Shown in pieces: positions 1 through 10,300 of a stretch of DNA of 64,000 nt. How positions within the stretch are numbered: position 1 is the stretch's first letter; the number at the start of each line of letters is the position of its first letter. The notes beneath the pieces are model-generated. The model was given only the letters and a program-made list of their open reading frames with translations. It searched no databases and had not been told where the DNA came from. The stretch spans positions 372,001 to 436,000 of the forward strand of contig NZ_JAEULY010000015.1 of assembly GCF_016793595.1 (NCBI RefSeq), in the 5' to 3' direction. Source of the stretch: Phreatobacter sp. GTDB taxonomy: Bacteria > Pseudomonadota > Alphaproteobacteria > Rhizobiales > Phreatobacteraceae. The translations under genes were made by a program, and so were the position numbers.

Positions 1-186
1 GCCTTCAAGGATCGCCTGCCCTACGACGTCACCTGCGTCGCGCTCGACGAGGGACCGCGCATTCTCACCAATGTCATCGACAGCGATGCCGGCGCGAAGC
101 TGCGCATCGGCGCCCGCGTCAGCCTCTGCATCGAGCACGAGGGCGAGCTTGCCCTCGCGCGCTTCAGGCTGGCCGGCGCCGGCTGA
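1..186 (+). CDS. Zn-ribbon/OB-fold acyl-CoA-associated protein, C-terminal part
   Basis: Only the last 61 codons lie in the window; the frame is open from base 1 to TGA at 184-186. The fragment (…YDVTCVALDEGPRILTN…, then a short beta-rich segment ending in LAGAG) matches the OB-fold half of DUF35/ChsH2-like proteins, small partners of thiolases and acyl-CoA enzymes. The Zn-ribbon half would be upstream, outside the window. The aminotransferase gene follows after 41 bases on the same strand, so this could be the preceding gene of the same operon. Family assignment rests on a short fragment. Confidence 0.6.
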   Translation, partial: AFKDRLPYDVTCVALDEGPRILTNVIDSDAGAKLRIGARVSLCIEHEGELALARFRLAGAG

Positions 187-227
187 CCTCACCATCCACG
201 ACATCCCTCCGGGAGCATCGAAATACC

Positions 228-1151
228 GTGTCCAAGTCAGCGCCCCAGTTCATCGTCTTGAACGGCAACCTCATCCCCTATGAGGAGGCGGTGGTCCATG
301 TGATGTCGCCCGCGCTCAAGTATGGCCTGTCCGTGTTCGAGGGCCTCAGGGCCTACTGGAGCGCCGCGGATCAGGACCTCTATGTCTTCCGCCTTCAGGA
401 CCATACCGACAGGCTGCTGCAATCGATGAAGCTGCTGCGCTTCCAGCACGGCTTCGACGGCGCGGAGATCAACCGGATGACGCTCGATCTCCTGCGCCGC
501 AATGACGTCAGGGCGGCCGCCCATATCCGCACGACCGCCTATCTCGACGGCAAGGGCGAGCAGCAGGCCAAGGGACCGGTGAGTTACGCGATATCGGCGC
601 TCGAAAAGCCGCGCACGAGCAAGATCGACGCGGGCATCCGCTGCCAGATCAGCTCGTGGATGCGCATGGCCGACAATGTCATGCCGCCCCGCATCAAGTG
701 CGGCGGCAACTATGTCAACGGCCGCCTCGCGCGCTATCAGGCGATCGTGGACGGCTACGACGAGGCGATCCTGCTCAACACGCAGGGCAAGGTCGCGGAA
801 GGACCGGGAACCTGCATCTTCTTCGTGCGCAGGGGTGAGCTGGTCACGCCCGACATGGCGAGCGGCATCCTGGAAAGCCTGACCCGCGATACTGTCATCA
901 GGCTCGCTCGCGAGGGCGGCATTGCCGTCTCCGAGCGGGCGGTCGACCGCACCGAACTCTACGCCGCCGACGAGGTGTTCATGGTCGGCTCGGCCGCCGA
1001 GCTCGTTCCCGTGGTGGACATCGACGGCATTGCCATCGGTGCCGGCGCGCGCGGCCCGCTGACGGCCCAGTTGCAGCAGGCCTATTTCGAAACGGTCACT
1101 GGCACGAGGCCGTCGCCCGCGGGCTGGCTCACCTCCGTCTACAAGGGCTGA
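228..1151 (+). CDS. ilvE: Class IV PLP aminotransferase, branched-chain amino acid type
   Basis: Protein of 307 aa, the usual size for IlvE/D-amino acid transaminases, starting at GTG 228 with GGGAG upstream. The fold-type IV signature is visible: the PLP lysine in IKCGGNYVNG (about K157), followed by GYDEAILLN and an EGPGTCIFFV loop. In standard IlvE that loop reads EGSGENLF, so the phosphate/carboxylate-binding segment here is a variant and the substrate may not be a branched-chain amino acid. The stop overlaps the next start (TGATG). Its place before an Ldh-family dehydrogenase, hydantoinase genes and a beta-keto acid cleavage enzyme suggests a catabolic transamination rather than biosynthesis. 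Confidence 0.8.
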   Translation: MSKSAPQFIVLNGNLIPYEEAVVHVMSPALKYGLSVFEGLRAYWSAADQDLYVFRLQDHTDRLLQSMKLLRFQHGFDGAEINRMTLDLLRRNDVRAAAHIRTTAYLDGKGEQQAKGPVSYAISALEKPRTSKIDAGIRCQISSWMRMADNVMPPRIKCGGNYVNGRLARYQAIVDGYDEAILLNTQGKVAEGPGTCIFFVRRGELVTPDMASGILESLTRDTVIRLAREGGIAVSERAVDRTELYAADEVFMVGSAAELVPVVDIDGIAIGAGARGPLTAQLQQAYFETVTGTRPSPAGWLTSVYKG

Positions 1152-2251
1152 TGATGCACCCCCTGCCCGACTGGGCTGAGACGCTCGAGGAGGGCGGCCG
1201 GATCGGCCGCTCCGAACTCACCAACCGGACGGCGGACATTCTCGCCGCCGCGGGCGTTCCCATGCCCGGCGCCGCGCAGGCGGCCGCGCTGCTGGTCGAA
1301 TGCCAGGCGCGCGGCATCAACAGCCACGGGCTGGCGCACCTGCCGATCTACCTCCAGCGGATCGGCAACGGCGCAATGGACCCGAAAGCCGTTCCTGCCA
1401 TTCTCGACACGGGCGCCGCGACTGCGGTCGTGGACGGACGCAACGGCCTCGGCGTTCTGGTCGGGCTGGCCGCCATCGACGAGGCCTGCCGGCGGGCCGA
1501 TGCTATCGGCATGGGCGCCTGTGCCGTTCGCGACAGCAATCATTTCGGCGCGGCGGCGCCGCTGGTCGGCCGCGCGGCGGGGAGCGGCTTCATCGCGCTG
1601 GCCTTCTCCAATGCCGCCCCGACCATGGCGCCGGCTGGCGGCCGGGAGCCTATTCTCGGCACCAATCCGCTCGCTGCCGCCTTTCCTCGCGCGGGACGTC
1701 AGCCGCTGATCATCGATATGGCGACCAGCGCGGTGGCGCGCGGCCGCTTGCGTCAGGCCGCGCTCAGGAAGCAGGTCATTCCCGCCGACTGGGCGCTCGA
1801 TGCAGCCGGCAGGCCGACCACCGATGCCGAGGCCGCGCTCGCCGGAACCGTGCAGCCGCTCGGCGGGCCGAAAGGCTATGCATTGACATTGATGGTCGAG
1901 CTGCTCTGCACCGCCTTGTCGGGCGGGCGCCCCGGCTACGAGGTGCTCAACCCTCACGATCCGGCTCCCGCCGCGGCTGGGGTCAGCCATCTTTTCATAG
2001 CTCTTGATCCTCGCCGGTTCGCCGGGCTCGATGAGGCCCGGTCGGCGGCGACCCGCCTTGGCGCACGCATCGAGGCAAGCCCGCCGGGCGCCGACGGTAT
2101 TGCTCCGCGCCTTCCGGGAACACGGTCGGAGACGACCGCCGCCGCCCGCGCGCGCGACGGCATTCCGCTCACGAGCGATCTCTTGGCTCATCTGCGCAAG
2201 GCGGTTCGGCTCGTCGCCGAGATGTCGGCGCGCCCTTCGTTTCAGGAGTGA
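1151..2251 (+). CDS. Ldh-family (malate/L-lactate dehydrogenase type 2) oxidoreductase
   Basis: Protein of 366 aa in the NAD(P)-dependent Ldh_2 family (malate, L-sulfolactate, ureidoglycolate and 2-oxo-acid reductases), which is unrelated to the Rossmann-type lactate dehydrogenases. Family landmarks in order: GINSHGLAHLP near residue 55, DSNHFGAAAP near residue 128 (substrate-binding His), ILGTNPLAAAFP, DMATSAVARGRL, and LGGPKGYALTLMVE towards the C-terminus. It overlaps the aminotransferase stop. It probably reduces or oxidises a 2-hydroxy/2-oxo acid made or used by the neighbouring transaminase; the substrate cannot be read from sequence. Confidence 0.85.
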   Translation: MMHPLPDWAETLEEGGRIGRSELTNRTADILAAAGVPMPGAAQAAALLVECQARGINSHGLAHLPIYLQRIGNGAMDPKAVPAILDTGAATAVVDGRNGLGVLVGLAAIDEACRRADAIGMGACAVRDSNHFGAAAPLVGRAAGSGFIALAFSNAAPTMAPAGGREPILGTNPLAAAFPRAGRQPLIIDMATSAVARGRLRQAALRKQVIPADWALDAAGRPTTDAEAALAGTVQPLGGPKGYALTLMVELLCTALSGGRPGYEVLNPHDPAPAAAGVSHLFIALDPRRFAGLDEARSAATRLGARIEASPPGADGIAPRLPGTRSETTAAARARDGIPLTSDLLAHLRKAVRLVAEMSARPSFQE

Positions 2252-2254
2252 TCC

Positions 2255-4354
2255 TTGGCCTACCAGATTGCAGTCGATGTCGGCGGCACGTTCACGGATG
2301 GCGTTCTCCTTGACGAGGCCGCCAATACGATCTGGGTGGCGAAATCCCTCACCACGCCCAGCGATCCCGGCGAGGGAATTGCCCGTGTCGTCGAGATGCT
2401 GCTCGCCAAGAGGCCGCCCCCCGCCGGCGGGCGCGCGCATGGCGTCGAACGCGTGGTTCACGGCACCACGCTGATCACCAATACGCTGCTCGAACGCAAG
2501 GGCGTGCGGACCGCGCTTGTCGTCACGGCAGGGATCGAAGACACCTTGGATATCCGCCGGGAGATGCGTTACGATACCTACGATCTCGCCGCGACATTTC
2601 CCGAGCCGCTGGTGCCGCCGGCCCTTCGTTTCGCCATCGGCGAGCGGACCGGCCCGTCCGGCGAAGTGTGGCGGCCCGTCGCCGGCGCCGATGTCGAGGA
2701 GCTTGGCCGCCGGCTCGCGAACGAGGATGTCGCGGCGGTCGCCGTCTGTTTCCTTCATGCCTGCGTGAACGGCGAGCACGAGCGGCAGACCGTGGACATC
2801 CTGCGGCGGATATCACCGGAGCGCAGCTACTCCCTCTCATCGGAAGTGGCGAGCGAGGTCGGCGAGTACGAGCGGATGTCGACGGTCGTCGCCAACGCTT
2901 ATGTCCAGCCCATCGTCGATCACTACATGCGCGTGCTCGGCCAACGCCTTGCGGAGCTCGGCGTTGCCGGGCGGCTGGACATCATGGTGTCCCACGGCGG
3001 CTTCACCGAAGCCGAGATCGCTGCCCGGTTCCCGATCCGTCTGCTCGAATCCGGCCCGGCGGGCGGCGTCCTCAGCGCCATCAACTGCGGCAGCGCCGAG
3101 GGCATCGACCGCATCCTCGCCTTCGACATGGGCGGCACGACCGCCAAGTCCTGCGTCTCCATCGGTGGTGTTCCCGCCATAACCAATGTCTTTGAATTCG
3201 CTCGCGTCAGGCGCTTCAAGCGTGGCAGCGGCCTGCCGGCGGTCTCCCCCAGTATCGACCTGATCGAGATCGGCGCGGGCGGCGGCAGTATCGCGCGGCT
3301 CAGCGCCCTCGGCCTTCTGCAAGTCGGCCCCGACAGCGCCGGCTCGGAACCGGGGCCCGCCTGCTACGCGCTCGGCGGCACCCAGCCGACCGTGACCGAC
3401 GCCGATCTCGTCCTCGGCTACCTCGACGCCGACGATTTTCTCGGCGGCACGATGAAGCTCAGCACGGTCAAGGCGACGGAGGCGCTTGCCGCGCTCGGCG
3501 GACGGCTCGGGCTCTCCGCCGAGGAAACAGCCTGGGGCATCCACGACATCGTCAACGAGAACATGGCGGCGGCGGCCCGGACCCATATAGCCGAGCACGG
3601 CCACGACGCCCGCAGCTTCACTTTCGTCTCGACGGGCGGGGCTGGCCCGGTCCATGCGATCGACGTGGCGCGCCGGCTGCGCATTCCGCGCGTCCTCTGC
3701 CCGATCGCCTCCGGCGTCGGCTCCTGCCTCGGCTTCCTCGCCGCGCCGGCGCGCGCTGACCGCTCCTGGTCGCGACTCGAACCGATCGGCAACTTCGACC
3801 GGGAGGCGCTGTCGCGGCGGATAGAGGCGGCGCGTGACGAGATCGCGGGCGACCTCGCCAAGGCCAATGTCGCGAGGGACGATATCGTCTGGCGGACGGC
3901 GGCCGAGATCCGCTATCGCGGCCAGGGTGCCAGCATCGAGATCGACTTCGGCACGGCAGTCGCTGCCGCTCTTGCCCCCGAACGGCTCCTGTCCGGCTTC
4001 GAGGCGGAGTACAAGCGGCTTTACACGCGCATCGTGCCCGACGGGGTTCCCGAGATCGTCACCTGGCGCATCTCCGGCCAGTCGCCCCGCGCGCAGCGGC
4101 GCTACGCCTTCCCCGCCTCGGAGAAGGCGGAGTTCAGCAGCGAGCCCAAGGGCATGCGACGCATCTACCTGCCCGGCGAGAAGCGCTACGCGACCGTTCC
4201 CGTCTACGACCGCTACCGGCTGCCGCCGGGAGCGACGCTGGCCGCGCCGGCGGTGATCGTCGAGCCGGAATCGACGCTGGTCATCGGGCATTCGGCCAGC
4301 ATCCGCGTGCTCCCGACGGGCACGATCCAAGTCGATCTGGAGGACGCGCGATGA
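2255..4354 (+). CDS. hyuA: Hydantoinase/oxoprolinase family subunit A
   Basis: Protein of 699 aa. The N-terminal ATP-binding fold of the family is clear (DVGGTFTDGVLLDE near residue 8, HGTTLITNTLLER near residue 72). The second lobe has LLESGPAGGV and FDMGGTTAKS, and the C-terminal third matches HyuA/acetone carboxylase beta-type proteins. TTG 2255 is chosen because AGGAG lies about 7 bases upstream and the protein begins at the conserved N-terminus. Such subunits couple ATP hydrolysis to opening of a cyclic amide (N-methylhydantoin, 5-oxoproline) or to carboxylation of ketones. It overlaps hyuB by 4 bases (ATGA), so the two are translationally coupled. The actual substrate is unknown. Confidence 0.88.
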   Translation: MAYQIAVDVGGTFTDGVLLDEAANTIWVAKSLTTPSDPGEGIARVVEMLLAKRPPPAGGRAHGVERVVHGTTLITNTLLERKGVRTALVVTAGIEDTLDIRREMRYDTYDLAATFPEPLVPPALRFAIGERTGPSGEVWRPVAGADVEELGRRLANEDVAAVAVCFLHACVNGEHERQTVDILRRISPERSYSLSSEVASEVGEYERMSTVVANAYVQPIVDHYMRVLGQRLAELGVAGRLDIMVSHGGFTEAEIAARFPIRLLESGPAGGVLSAINCGSAEGIDRILAFDMGGTTAKSCVSIGGVPAITNVFEFARVRRFKRGSGLPAVSPSIDLIEIGAGGGSIARLSALGLLQVGPDSAGSEPGPACYALGGTQPTVTDADLVLGYLDADDFLGGTMKLSTVKATEALAALGGRLGLSAEETAWGIHDIVNENMAAAARTHIAEHGHDARSFTFVSTGGAGPVHAIDVARRLRIPRVLCPIASGVGSCLGFLAAPARADRSWSRLEPIGNFDREALSRRIEAARDEIAGDLAKANVARDDIVWRTAAEIRYRGQGASIEIDFGTAVAAALAPERLLSGFEAEYKRLYTRIVPDGVPEIVTWRISGQSPRAQRRYAFPASEKAEFSSEPKGMRRIYLPGEKRYATVPVYDRYRLPPGATLAAPAVIVEPESTLVIGHSASIRVLPTGTIQVDLEDAR

Positions 4355-5919
4355 GCGGCACGAGGCAAGCGATCGATCCGATCACGCTGGAAATCCTCTG
4401 GACGCGGCTGGTCAGCGCCGTCGATGAGGCGGCGGCGACCTTCGTGCGCACGTCCTTTTCCACGCTGGTGCGCGAAGCGAACGACTATGCCGTCGTGCTG
4501 ACCGACAGGCGGGGCCGCAACATCGCCCAGTCGTCGCAGAGCATCCCGTCGTTCATCTCGACCATGCCGGTGACGATCCGGCATTTCATCGAGACCTTCG
4601 GCATCGAGAGCATGCGCGAGGGCGACGCCTTCATCACCAACGACCCGTGGATCGGCACTGGCCATCTCAATGATGCCAGCCTTGCCGCGCCGATTTTCCG
4701 GAATGGCGAGGTCATCGGCTTTGCCGGCGTCGTCAGCCACCTGCCCGACATTGGCGGCCGCCTGCGCAACGCCGCCAACCGGGAACTGTTCGAGGAAGGC
4801 CTGCAGATCCCGCCCATGCGCATCCTCGCCGCCGGCAAGCCGGAGGCCGCGCTGATCCAGCTCATCCGCGCCAATGTTCGTGTGCCGGACGAGACGATGG
4901 GCGACATCTGGGCGCAGATTTCCTGCTGCGGCACGCTGGCCGATCGGATCAATGTCCTGATCGACGAGACCGCCATCGATTTCGATGCCTTTTCCGACGA
5001 GATCATCTCGCGCACCGGCAATGCGATGCGCGACGCCATCGTCGCGGTCCCCGACGGCGTCTATGACTACGTGATCGAGAATGACGGCCCCTCCGAAATG
5101 CCCGGCGGCGTCATCCGCATCGCTTGTTCCGTGACTGTCGCGGGCGACCGGATCGCCGTCGACTACACGGGATCGAGCCCGCAGGTCAGCCTCGCCATCA
5201 ACACGGTGGCGAACTACACCTTCGCCTACAGCGCCTATGCGCTGAAGGCGCTGCTGGCGCCCTGGATTCCGAACAACGAAGGCAGTTTCGCGGCCATCTC
5301 GGTCACCGCGCCGGAGGGTTCTATCCTCAACCCGACCAAGCCCGCGCCCTGCGGCGCACGCGGCATGATCGGCCACCTGCTGCCGCCGGCCATCTTCGGG
5401 GCTCTCGCCGAGGCGCTGCCGGACCGCATCCAGGCGTCGCCTGGCTCGCCCTCCAACAACGTCCAGCTCGCAAGCCTCAGCGGCCATGTGCGCTATGCGG
5501 TGAATGCGTTCATCGGCGCCGGTCAGGGCGCCGGGCAGCACCAGGACGGCATGTCGGCCATCAGCTTTCCGAGCAACCTGTCGAACACGCCGATCGAGGT
5601 GCTCGAATCGCAGGCGCCCATCGAGGTGCGCAGCCGCGCGATCCGCCGCGGCTCCGGCGGGCGCGGGCACCGCAGGGGCGGCGACGGCATCAGCTTCGAA
5701 TTCGCGATGCGCGGCGACAGCCCGGCCATCGCCTCGTTCATGGTCAACCGCGTCCGGCGTCCGGCGGCGGGTCTCGCAGGCGGCGAGCCTGGCGCTGCCG
5801 CCCGGTTCGAGCTCAACGGCAAGCCGACCGAACCCTCCGGCCAGCATGTGCTGCGAAAGGGCGATGTCGTGCTGATCGAAACAGGCGGCGGCGGCGGGTT
5901 CGGCACGCCCAGGGGCTGA
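4351..5919 (+). CDS. hyuB: Hydantoinase/oxoprolinase family subunit B
   Basis: Protein of 522 aa. The HyuB landmarks are in order: DPITLEILWTRLVSAVDEAA at the N-terminus, FITNDPWIGTGHLND near residue 92 (metal-site region), GVVSHLPDIGGR near residue 125, and a Gly-rich C-terminus ending ETGGGGGFGTP, typical of the family. It forms the partner of the preceding HyuA. The coding start overlaps the hyuA stop. The cytoplasmic HyuAB complex may act on a cyclic amide or aromatic/aliphatic ketone. The neighbouring BKACE and aminotransferase do not settle which. Confidence 0.9.
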   Translation: MSGTRQAIDPITLEILWTRLVSAVDEAAATFVRTSFSTLVREANDYAVVLTDRRGRNIAQSSQSIPSFISTMPVTIRHFIETFGIESMREGDAFITNDPWIGTGHLNDASLAAPIFRNGEVIGFAGVVSHLPDIGGRLRNAANRELFEEGLQIPPMRILAAGKPEAALIQLIRANVRVPDETMGDIWAQISCCGTLADRINVLIDETAIDFDAFSDEIISRTGNAMRDAIVAVPDGVYDYVIENDGPSEMPGGVIRIACSVTVAGDRIAVDYTGSSPQVSLAINTVANYTFAYSAYALKALLAPWIPNNEGSFAAISVTAPEGSILNPTKPAPCGARGMIGHLLPPAIFGALAEALPDRIQASPGSPSNNVQLASLSGHVRYAVNAFIGAGQGAGQHQDGMSAISFPSNLSNTPIEVLESQAPIEVRSRAIRRGSGGRGHRRGGDGISFEFAMRGDSPAIASFMVNRVRRPAAGLAGGEPGAAARFELNGKPTEPSGQHVLRKGDVVLIETGGGGGFGTPRG

Positions 5920-5956
5920 AAGCCCGCTCATCAAAAACGCCTTCGGGGAAACAACC

Positions 5957-6784
5957 ATGACACCTTGCATCATCACGGTCGCGATGACTGGTTCCGTGCC
6001 GCGAAAGAAGGATACGCCGGCCGTCCCGGTCACCGTAGCCGAACAGATCGAATCGACCCATGAAGCCTTCGAGGCGGGGGCCTCGCTCGCCCATATCCAC
6101 GTTCGGGACGATCAGGAGAACTCATCTTCCGATCCCGAGCGGTTCGCTGCCGTTCAGGCCGGCATCCAGAAGCACTGCCCCGGCATGATCGTCCAGTTCT
6201 CCACCGGCGCCCGCGGGCGCCAGCTCAGCGAGCGCGGCGGCATGCTTCACCTTCGCCCCGACATGGCGTCGCTGGCGACCGGCTCGGTCAATTTTCCGAC
6301 CTTCGTCAACGAGAACCCGCCCGATTTCATCAAGGGTCTCGCGCAGACCATGCTCGACCACGACGTCAAGCCGGAATGCGAGATTTTCGATCTGGCGATG
6401 CTCTACAACGCGGCGGACCTCGTGCGGGAAGGGCTGCTGAAGTCACCACCCCATGTGCAGTTCGTGCTGGGGATCAAGAACGCGCTGCCCGCCCGCCGGG
6501 AGATCCTCGAATTCGAGGTGGCCCAGCTGAAGACCATCCTTCCCGCCGCGACCTGGACGGCGGCCGGGCTTGGTCGCCACCAGCTCGAGGTCAACCACTG
6601 GGCGCTGGAGATGGGTGGCCATTGCAGGACCGGCCTTGAGGACAATATCCGGTTCGACCAGACGCGGCTGGCGAAGAGCAATGCGGAACTGGTCAAGCGG
6701 CTCGCGGACCTCTGCGGTTCGTATGGGCGTCGGCCTGCGACCGCCGTCGAGGCGCGTCGCATTCTCGGCTTGAGGGCCGCCTAG
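5957..6784 (+). CDS. 3-keto-5-aminohexanoate cleavage enzyme family (BKACE)
   Basis: Protein of 275 aa with the BKACE TIM barrel. The zinc-ligand pair sits in AHIHVRD near residue 46 and GRHQLEVNHWALE near residue 205 has further family positions. Known members condense a beta-keto acid with acetyl-CoA and split out acetoacetate plus a new acyl-CoA. The gene follows hyuB by 37 bases with an A/G-rich leader and is the last gene of the plus-strand cluster. Together with HyuAB and the transaminase it suggests degradation of an amino or cyclic-amide compound through a beta-keto acid. Substrate specificity in this family is broad and not predictable by eye. Confidence 0.85.
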   Translation: MTPCIITVAMTGSVPRKKDTPAVPVTVAEQIESTHEAFEAGASLAHIHVRDDQENSSSDPERFAAVQAGIQKHCPGMIVQFSTGARGRQLSERGGMLHLRPDMASLATGSVNFPTFVNENPPDFIKGLAQTMLDHDVKPECEIFDLAMLYNAADLVREGLLKSPPHVQFVLGIKNALPARREILEFEVAQLKTILPAATWTAAGLGRHQLEVNHWALEMGGHCRTGLEDNIRFDQTRLAKSNAELVKRLADLCGSYGRRPATAVEARRILGLRAA

Positions 6785-6944
6785 CCGTCGGGTCTTGCGG
6801 AAGGGGAGTGTTCGCGGCCTTTGGCGACGTCACGCGGCGCTGAGCCGTTCCGCGGCTTTGCGGATCGGCCCTGCCTTCGCGGCGTCATTCAGCAGGCAGC
6901 GAGCGGAACCCCGACGGAAAGGCCGGGGAAAGGCTCGCGGTCCC
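6785..6944. other. Convergent intergenic region
   Basis: This 160-base gap lies between the plus-strand BKACE gene and the minus-strand metal-efflux genes. It is GC-rich and holds a weak CCCCG/CGGGG inverted repeat near 6908-6932 that might end transcription, but no T-tract. I see no gene in it. Confidence 0.4.
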
Positions 6945-7313
6945 TCAGGGCACGACGAACCGGGCCGAGACCGAATGATTGTGGCCGTCGCGGCCGGAAA
7001 TGACGACCCGCGCGCCCTTGGCGAGCGGCGCCTCCAGCCGGCCGGTCAGGCGGTTCGGGCCGCTCGCGGCGAGCGCGACATTGATGGTGCGGCCGGCATC
7101 CTGGACGACCGCGCGGACGCTGGCGCCCTGAACCGGCGTGACCTTGCCGTCATCCAGCAGATAGACGCTGATTTCCGTCGGCGCGACGACGAGCTCGACC
7201 TGATGATCCGCGCTGCCGGCGACCATGCCGCCATTGGGCCCGGCCCGCTGGGCGACGGCAGAACCGGCAGCGACCGTCACGGCGAGGGCCATGGCGAGAA
7301 TGATCTTCTTCAT
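6945..7313 (-). CDS. Small periplasmic protein of a metal RND efflux operon
   Basis: Protein of 122 aa with a clear Sec signal peptide (MKK, hydrophobic core, cleavage near AVAQ, about residue 22). The mature part starts with a GPNGGMVAGSADHQVELVV segment also seen in proteins and adaptor N-termini of cation-efflux systems, and ends with DGHNHSVSARFVVP; His residues could bind metal. It is the last gene of the RND operon, 24 bases after the pump. A periplasmic metal-binding or regulatory accessory role is inferred from context only; no enzyme motif is visible. Confidence 0.7.
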   Translation of the reverse strand: MKKIILAMALAVTVAAGSAVAQRAGPNGGMVAGSADHQVELVVAPTEISVYLLDDGKVTPVQGASVRAVVQDAGRTINVALAASGPNRLTGRLEAPLAKGARVVISGRDGHNHSVSARFVVP

Positions 7314-7337
7314 GGGCTTGGTCTCCTTTGCTGGGGA

Positions 7338-10300
7338 TCAGTAGGCATCGGCTACGGACACGCCGGACAACGACTTCTCGTCGCGCCGGGCGAGCAGGGC
7401 CTCAAGCGGCTTGCGGCCGAACCTGAGGAAGAGAACGGGCGTCAGGAACGTGTCGAGCAGCGTCGCCGAGACAAGCCCGCCGAAGATGGTCACGGCCACG
7501 GGGTGCAGAATCTCGCGCCCCGGCTCGCCCGCGCCGTAGAGGAGCGGGATGAGCGCCAGACCCGCCGACAACGCGGTCATCAAAACCGGCGACAGCCGCT
7601 CGAGCGAGCCGCGGATCACCAGATCACGCCCGAACCTCTCGCCCTCATAGAGCGCGAGGTTGATGTAGTGGCTGATCTTGAGGATGCCGTTGCGCGCGCT
7701 GATGCCGGCGAGCGTGATGAAGCCGATCATCGACGCGACCGAGAAGGACTGGCCGGCTAGCCAGAGGGCCGCGACGCTGCCGATCAGGGCCAGCGGGATA
7801 TTGGTCAGGATGATCGCGGTGAGGATGGCCGACTGGTAGCGCGAGTAGAGCACCATGAACACCAGCGCCAGCGACACCAGCGACAGCCCGCCGATGACGA
7901 GCGTCGCCTCTTCCTGCGCCTGGAAGGTGCCTTCCAGGCTGGTGCCGTAACCGCGCGGCCATTCGGTCTCGGCCAGCACGCGACGGACGTCGGCGACGAT
8001 GGCCGCCATGTCACGCTGGCCGTCGCCGTTGGCGGAGACGACAATGCGGCGCTGGCTGTTCTCGCGCAGGATCTGGTTCGGGCCTTCGCCCTCCTCGACA
8101 CTGGCGATCAGGCGCAGCGGCACGAAGCCCTTGGGCGTCGGCACGAGCAGGTTGGCGAGGCTCGTGGTCGAGCGCTCGTCCTCGGCCAGCCGCACCACCA
8201 CGTCGAAGCGGCGATTGCCCTCGACGATCTGGGAAACGACCCGGCCGTTCGACAGGCCCTCCAGCGCATCCGTGATCGCCGCCGGCGTGATGCCATAGAG
8301 CGCGGCGCGCTCGAAGTCCGGGGTGATCCTGAGTTGCGGAATCAGCACCTGCTTTTCGGTGTTGAGATCGACGAGGCCCGGAACCGACTGGAGGCGGGAC
8401 TGCAGGTTGGCGGCAAGCGTCCGCAGGACGTCGAGGTCCTCGCCGAAGATCTTCACCGCCAGCTGCGCGCGCACGCCGGACAGCATGTGATCGAGGCGAT
8501 GGGCGATGGGCTGACCGATGGCGACGCCGACCGGCAGGACCGACAGACGTGCCCGGATATCGGCGAAGACCTCGTCCTTGGTCCGGGCCGAGCGGGCCAG
8601 GGCGACGTCGATCTCCGAATTGTGCACGCCCTCGGCATGCTCATCCAGTTCGGCGCGGCCGGTGCGGCGGCCGACGCTGCGCGCCTCCGGGACCTGCATG
8701 ATCAGCCGCTCGGCAATGGCGCCGAGCCGGTCCGACTCGGCGAGCGAGATGCCGGGATTGTACTGGAGGTTGATCAGCAGCGTGCCCTCGTTGAAGGGCG
8801 GCAGGAACAGCCTCGGCAGCTGGAAGGCGCCGAGCCCGGCCAGCGTGACGCCCGCGATGACCGCCGCGAAAAGGGTCTTCGGCCGGTCGAAGGCCCAGTT
8901 CAGCAGCAGCCGGTTGCCGGACTTGAGCTTGCGCACCAGCCAGGCGTCCTTGTGCTCGCGGATGCGGGTGCGCGACAGCAGATAGTAGGAGAGGACCGGG
9001 GTGATGGTGATCGAGATGATCAGGCTCGCCAGGATGGAGACGATGTAGGCGACGCCCAGCGGCGCGAAGAGCCGGCCTTCGATGCCTGACAGCGCGAAGA
9101 GCGGGATGAACACAAGGATCACGATCATCGTCGCGTAGACGATGCCAGAGCGCACCTCCTGGCTGGCCGCGGCGATGACGCCGAGGACCGGCAGCGGATG
9201 CTCGCGCTCGGAGTTCTCCTTGAGGCGCCGGAGGATGTTCTCGACATCGACCACCGCGTCATCGACCAGTTCACCGATGGCGATGGCGAGGCCGCCCAGC
9301 GTCATCGTGTTGATCGACAGTCCGAACGCCTGAAAGACGACGGCGGTCGCGAGAATCGAGATGGGGATGGCGGTGAGCGAGATGAAGGTCGCCCGGACAT
9401 TGAGCAGGAACAGGATCAGGATGACCGCGACGACGGCCGCAGCCTCCAGAAGGACGGTCTGGACGTTGCGGATGGCGGTCTCGATGAACGTCGCCTGCCG
9501 GAACTGGATCTGGTCGGCGCGCACGCCTGCCGGCAATGTGCGCTGAATCGCGGCAAGGCGGGCCTCGACCTCCCGGGTCAGCGTCACGGTGTCCGCCGTC
9601 GGCTGTTTCTGGACGCCGACAATGACCGCCGGCGCGCCCTGATAGCCGGCGTCGCCGCGCTTCGGACGGGGGGCGAACTCGACCCTCGCCACCTGACGCA
9701 GCAGGATCGACGCGCCGCCCTGCACCGTCACGACGAGGTTGCGCAGGTCGTCGAGGCGGTTGGTCAGCCCGATATTGCGGATCAGGTACTCGCGGGAATG
9801 CTGGTCGACGAAGCCGCCACCGGTATTGGCGCCAAAACGCTGAACCGCCTGTTCGATCTGCTGCGGCGTGATCGAGAGCCGAGTCATCTGCACCGGGTCC
9901 GGCGTGATGCGGTACTGGCGCACTTCACCGCCGATCGGGATGATCTGGGAAACGCCCGGCAGGGTCAGCAGCTGCGGCCGGATCACGAAATCGGCGATCT
10001 CGCGCAGGTCCATCGGGCTCGTGCTGGACGATGTCAGCGCGATCAGCATGATCTCGCCCATGATCGAGGAGATCGGGCCCATCTGGGGCTGGACGTTGCG
10101 GGGCAGGCGGGCCTGAACGAGGGACAGGCGCTCGGCCACCTGCTGGCGCGCGCGATAGATGTCGGTGCTCCAGCCGAACTCGACATAGACGATCGACAGG
10201 CCGACACCCGAGACCGACCTGACGCGATTGGCGCCGGGCATGCCGTTCATCGCCGTCTCGATCGGATAGGTGATGAGCTGCTCGACCTCCTGAGGCGCGA

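Noticed and set aside
1139..2779. Long antisense open frame (546 codons) over the Ldh and hyuA genes
   Set aside because: Arg/Gly/Ala-rich low-complexity translation without domain character; a shadow of high-GC codon usage on the real plus-strand genes.
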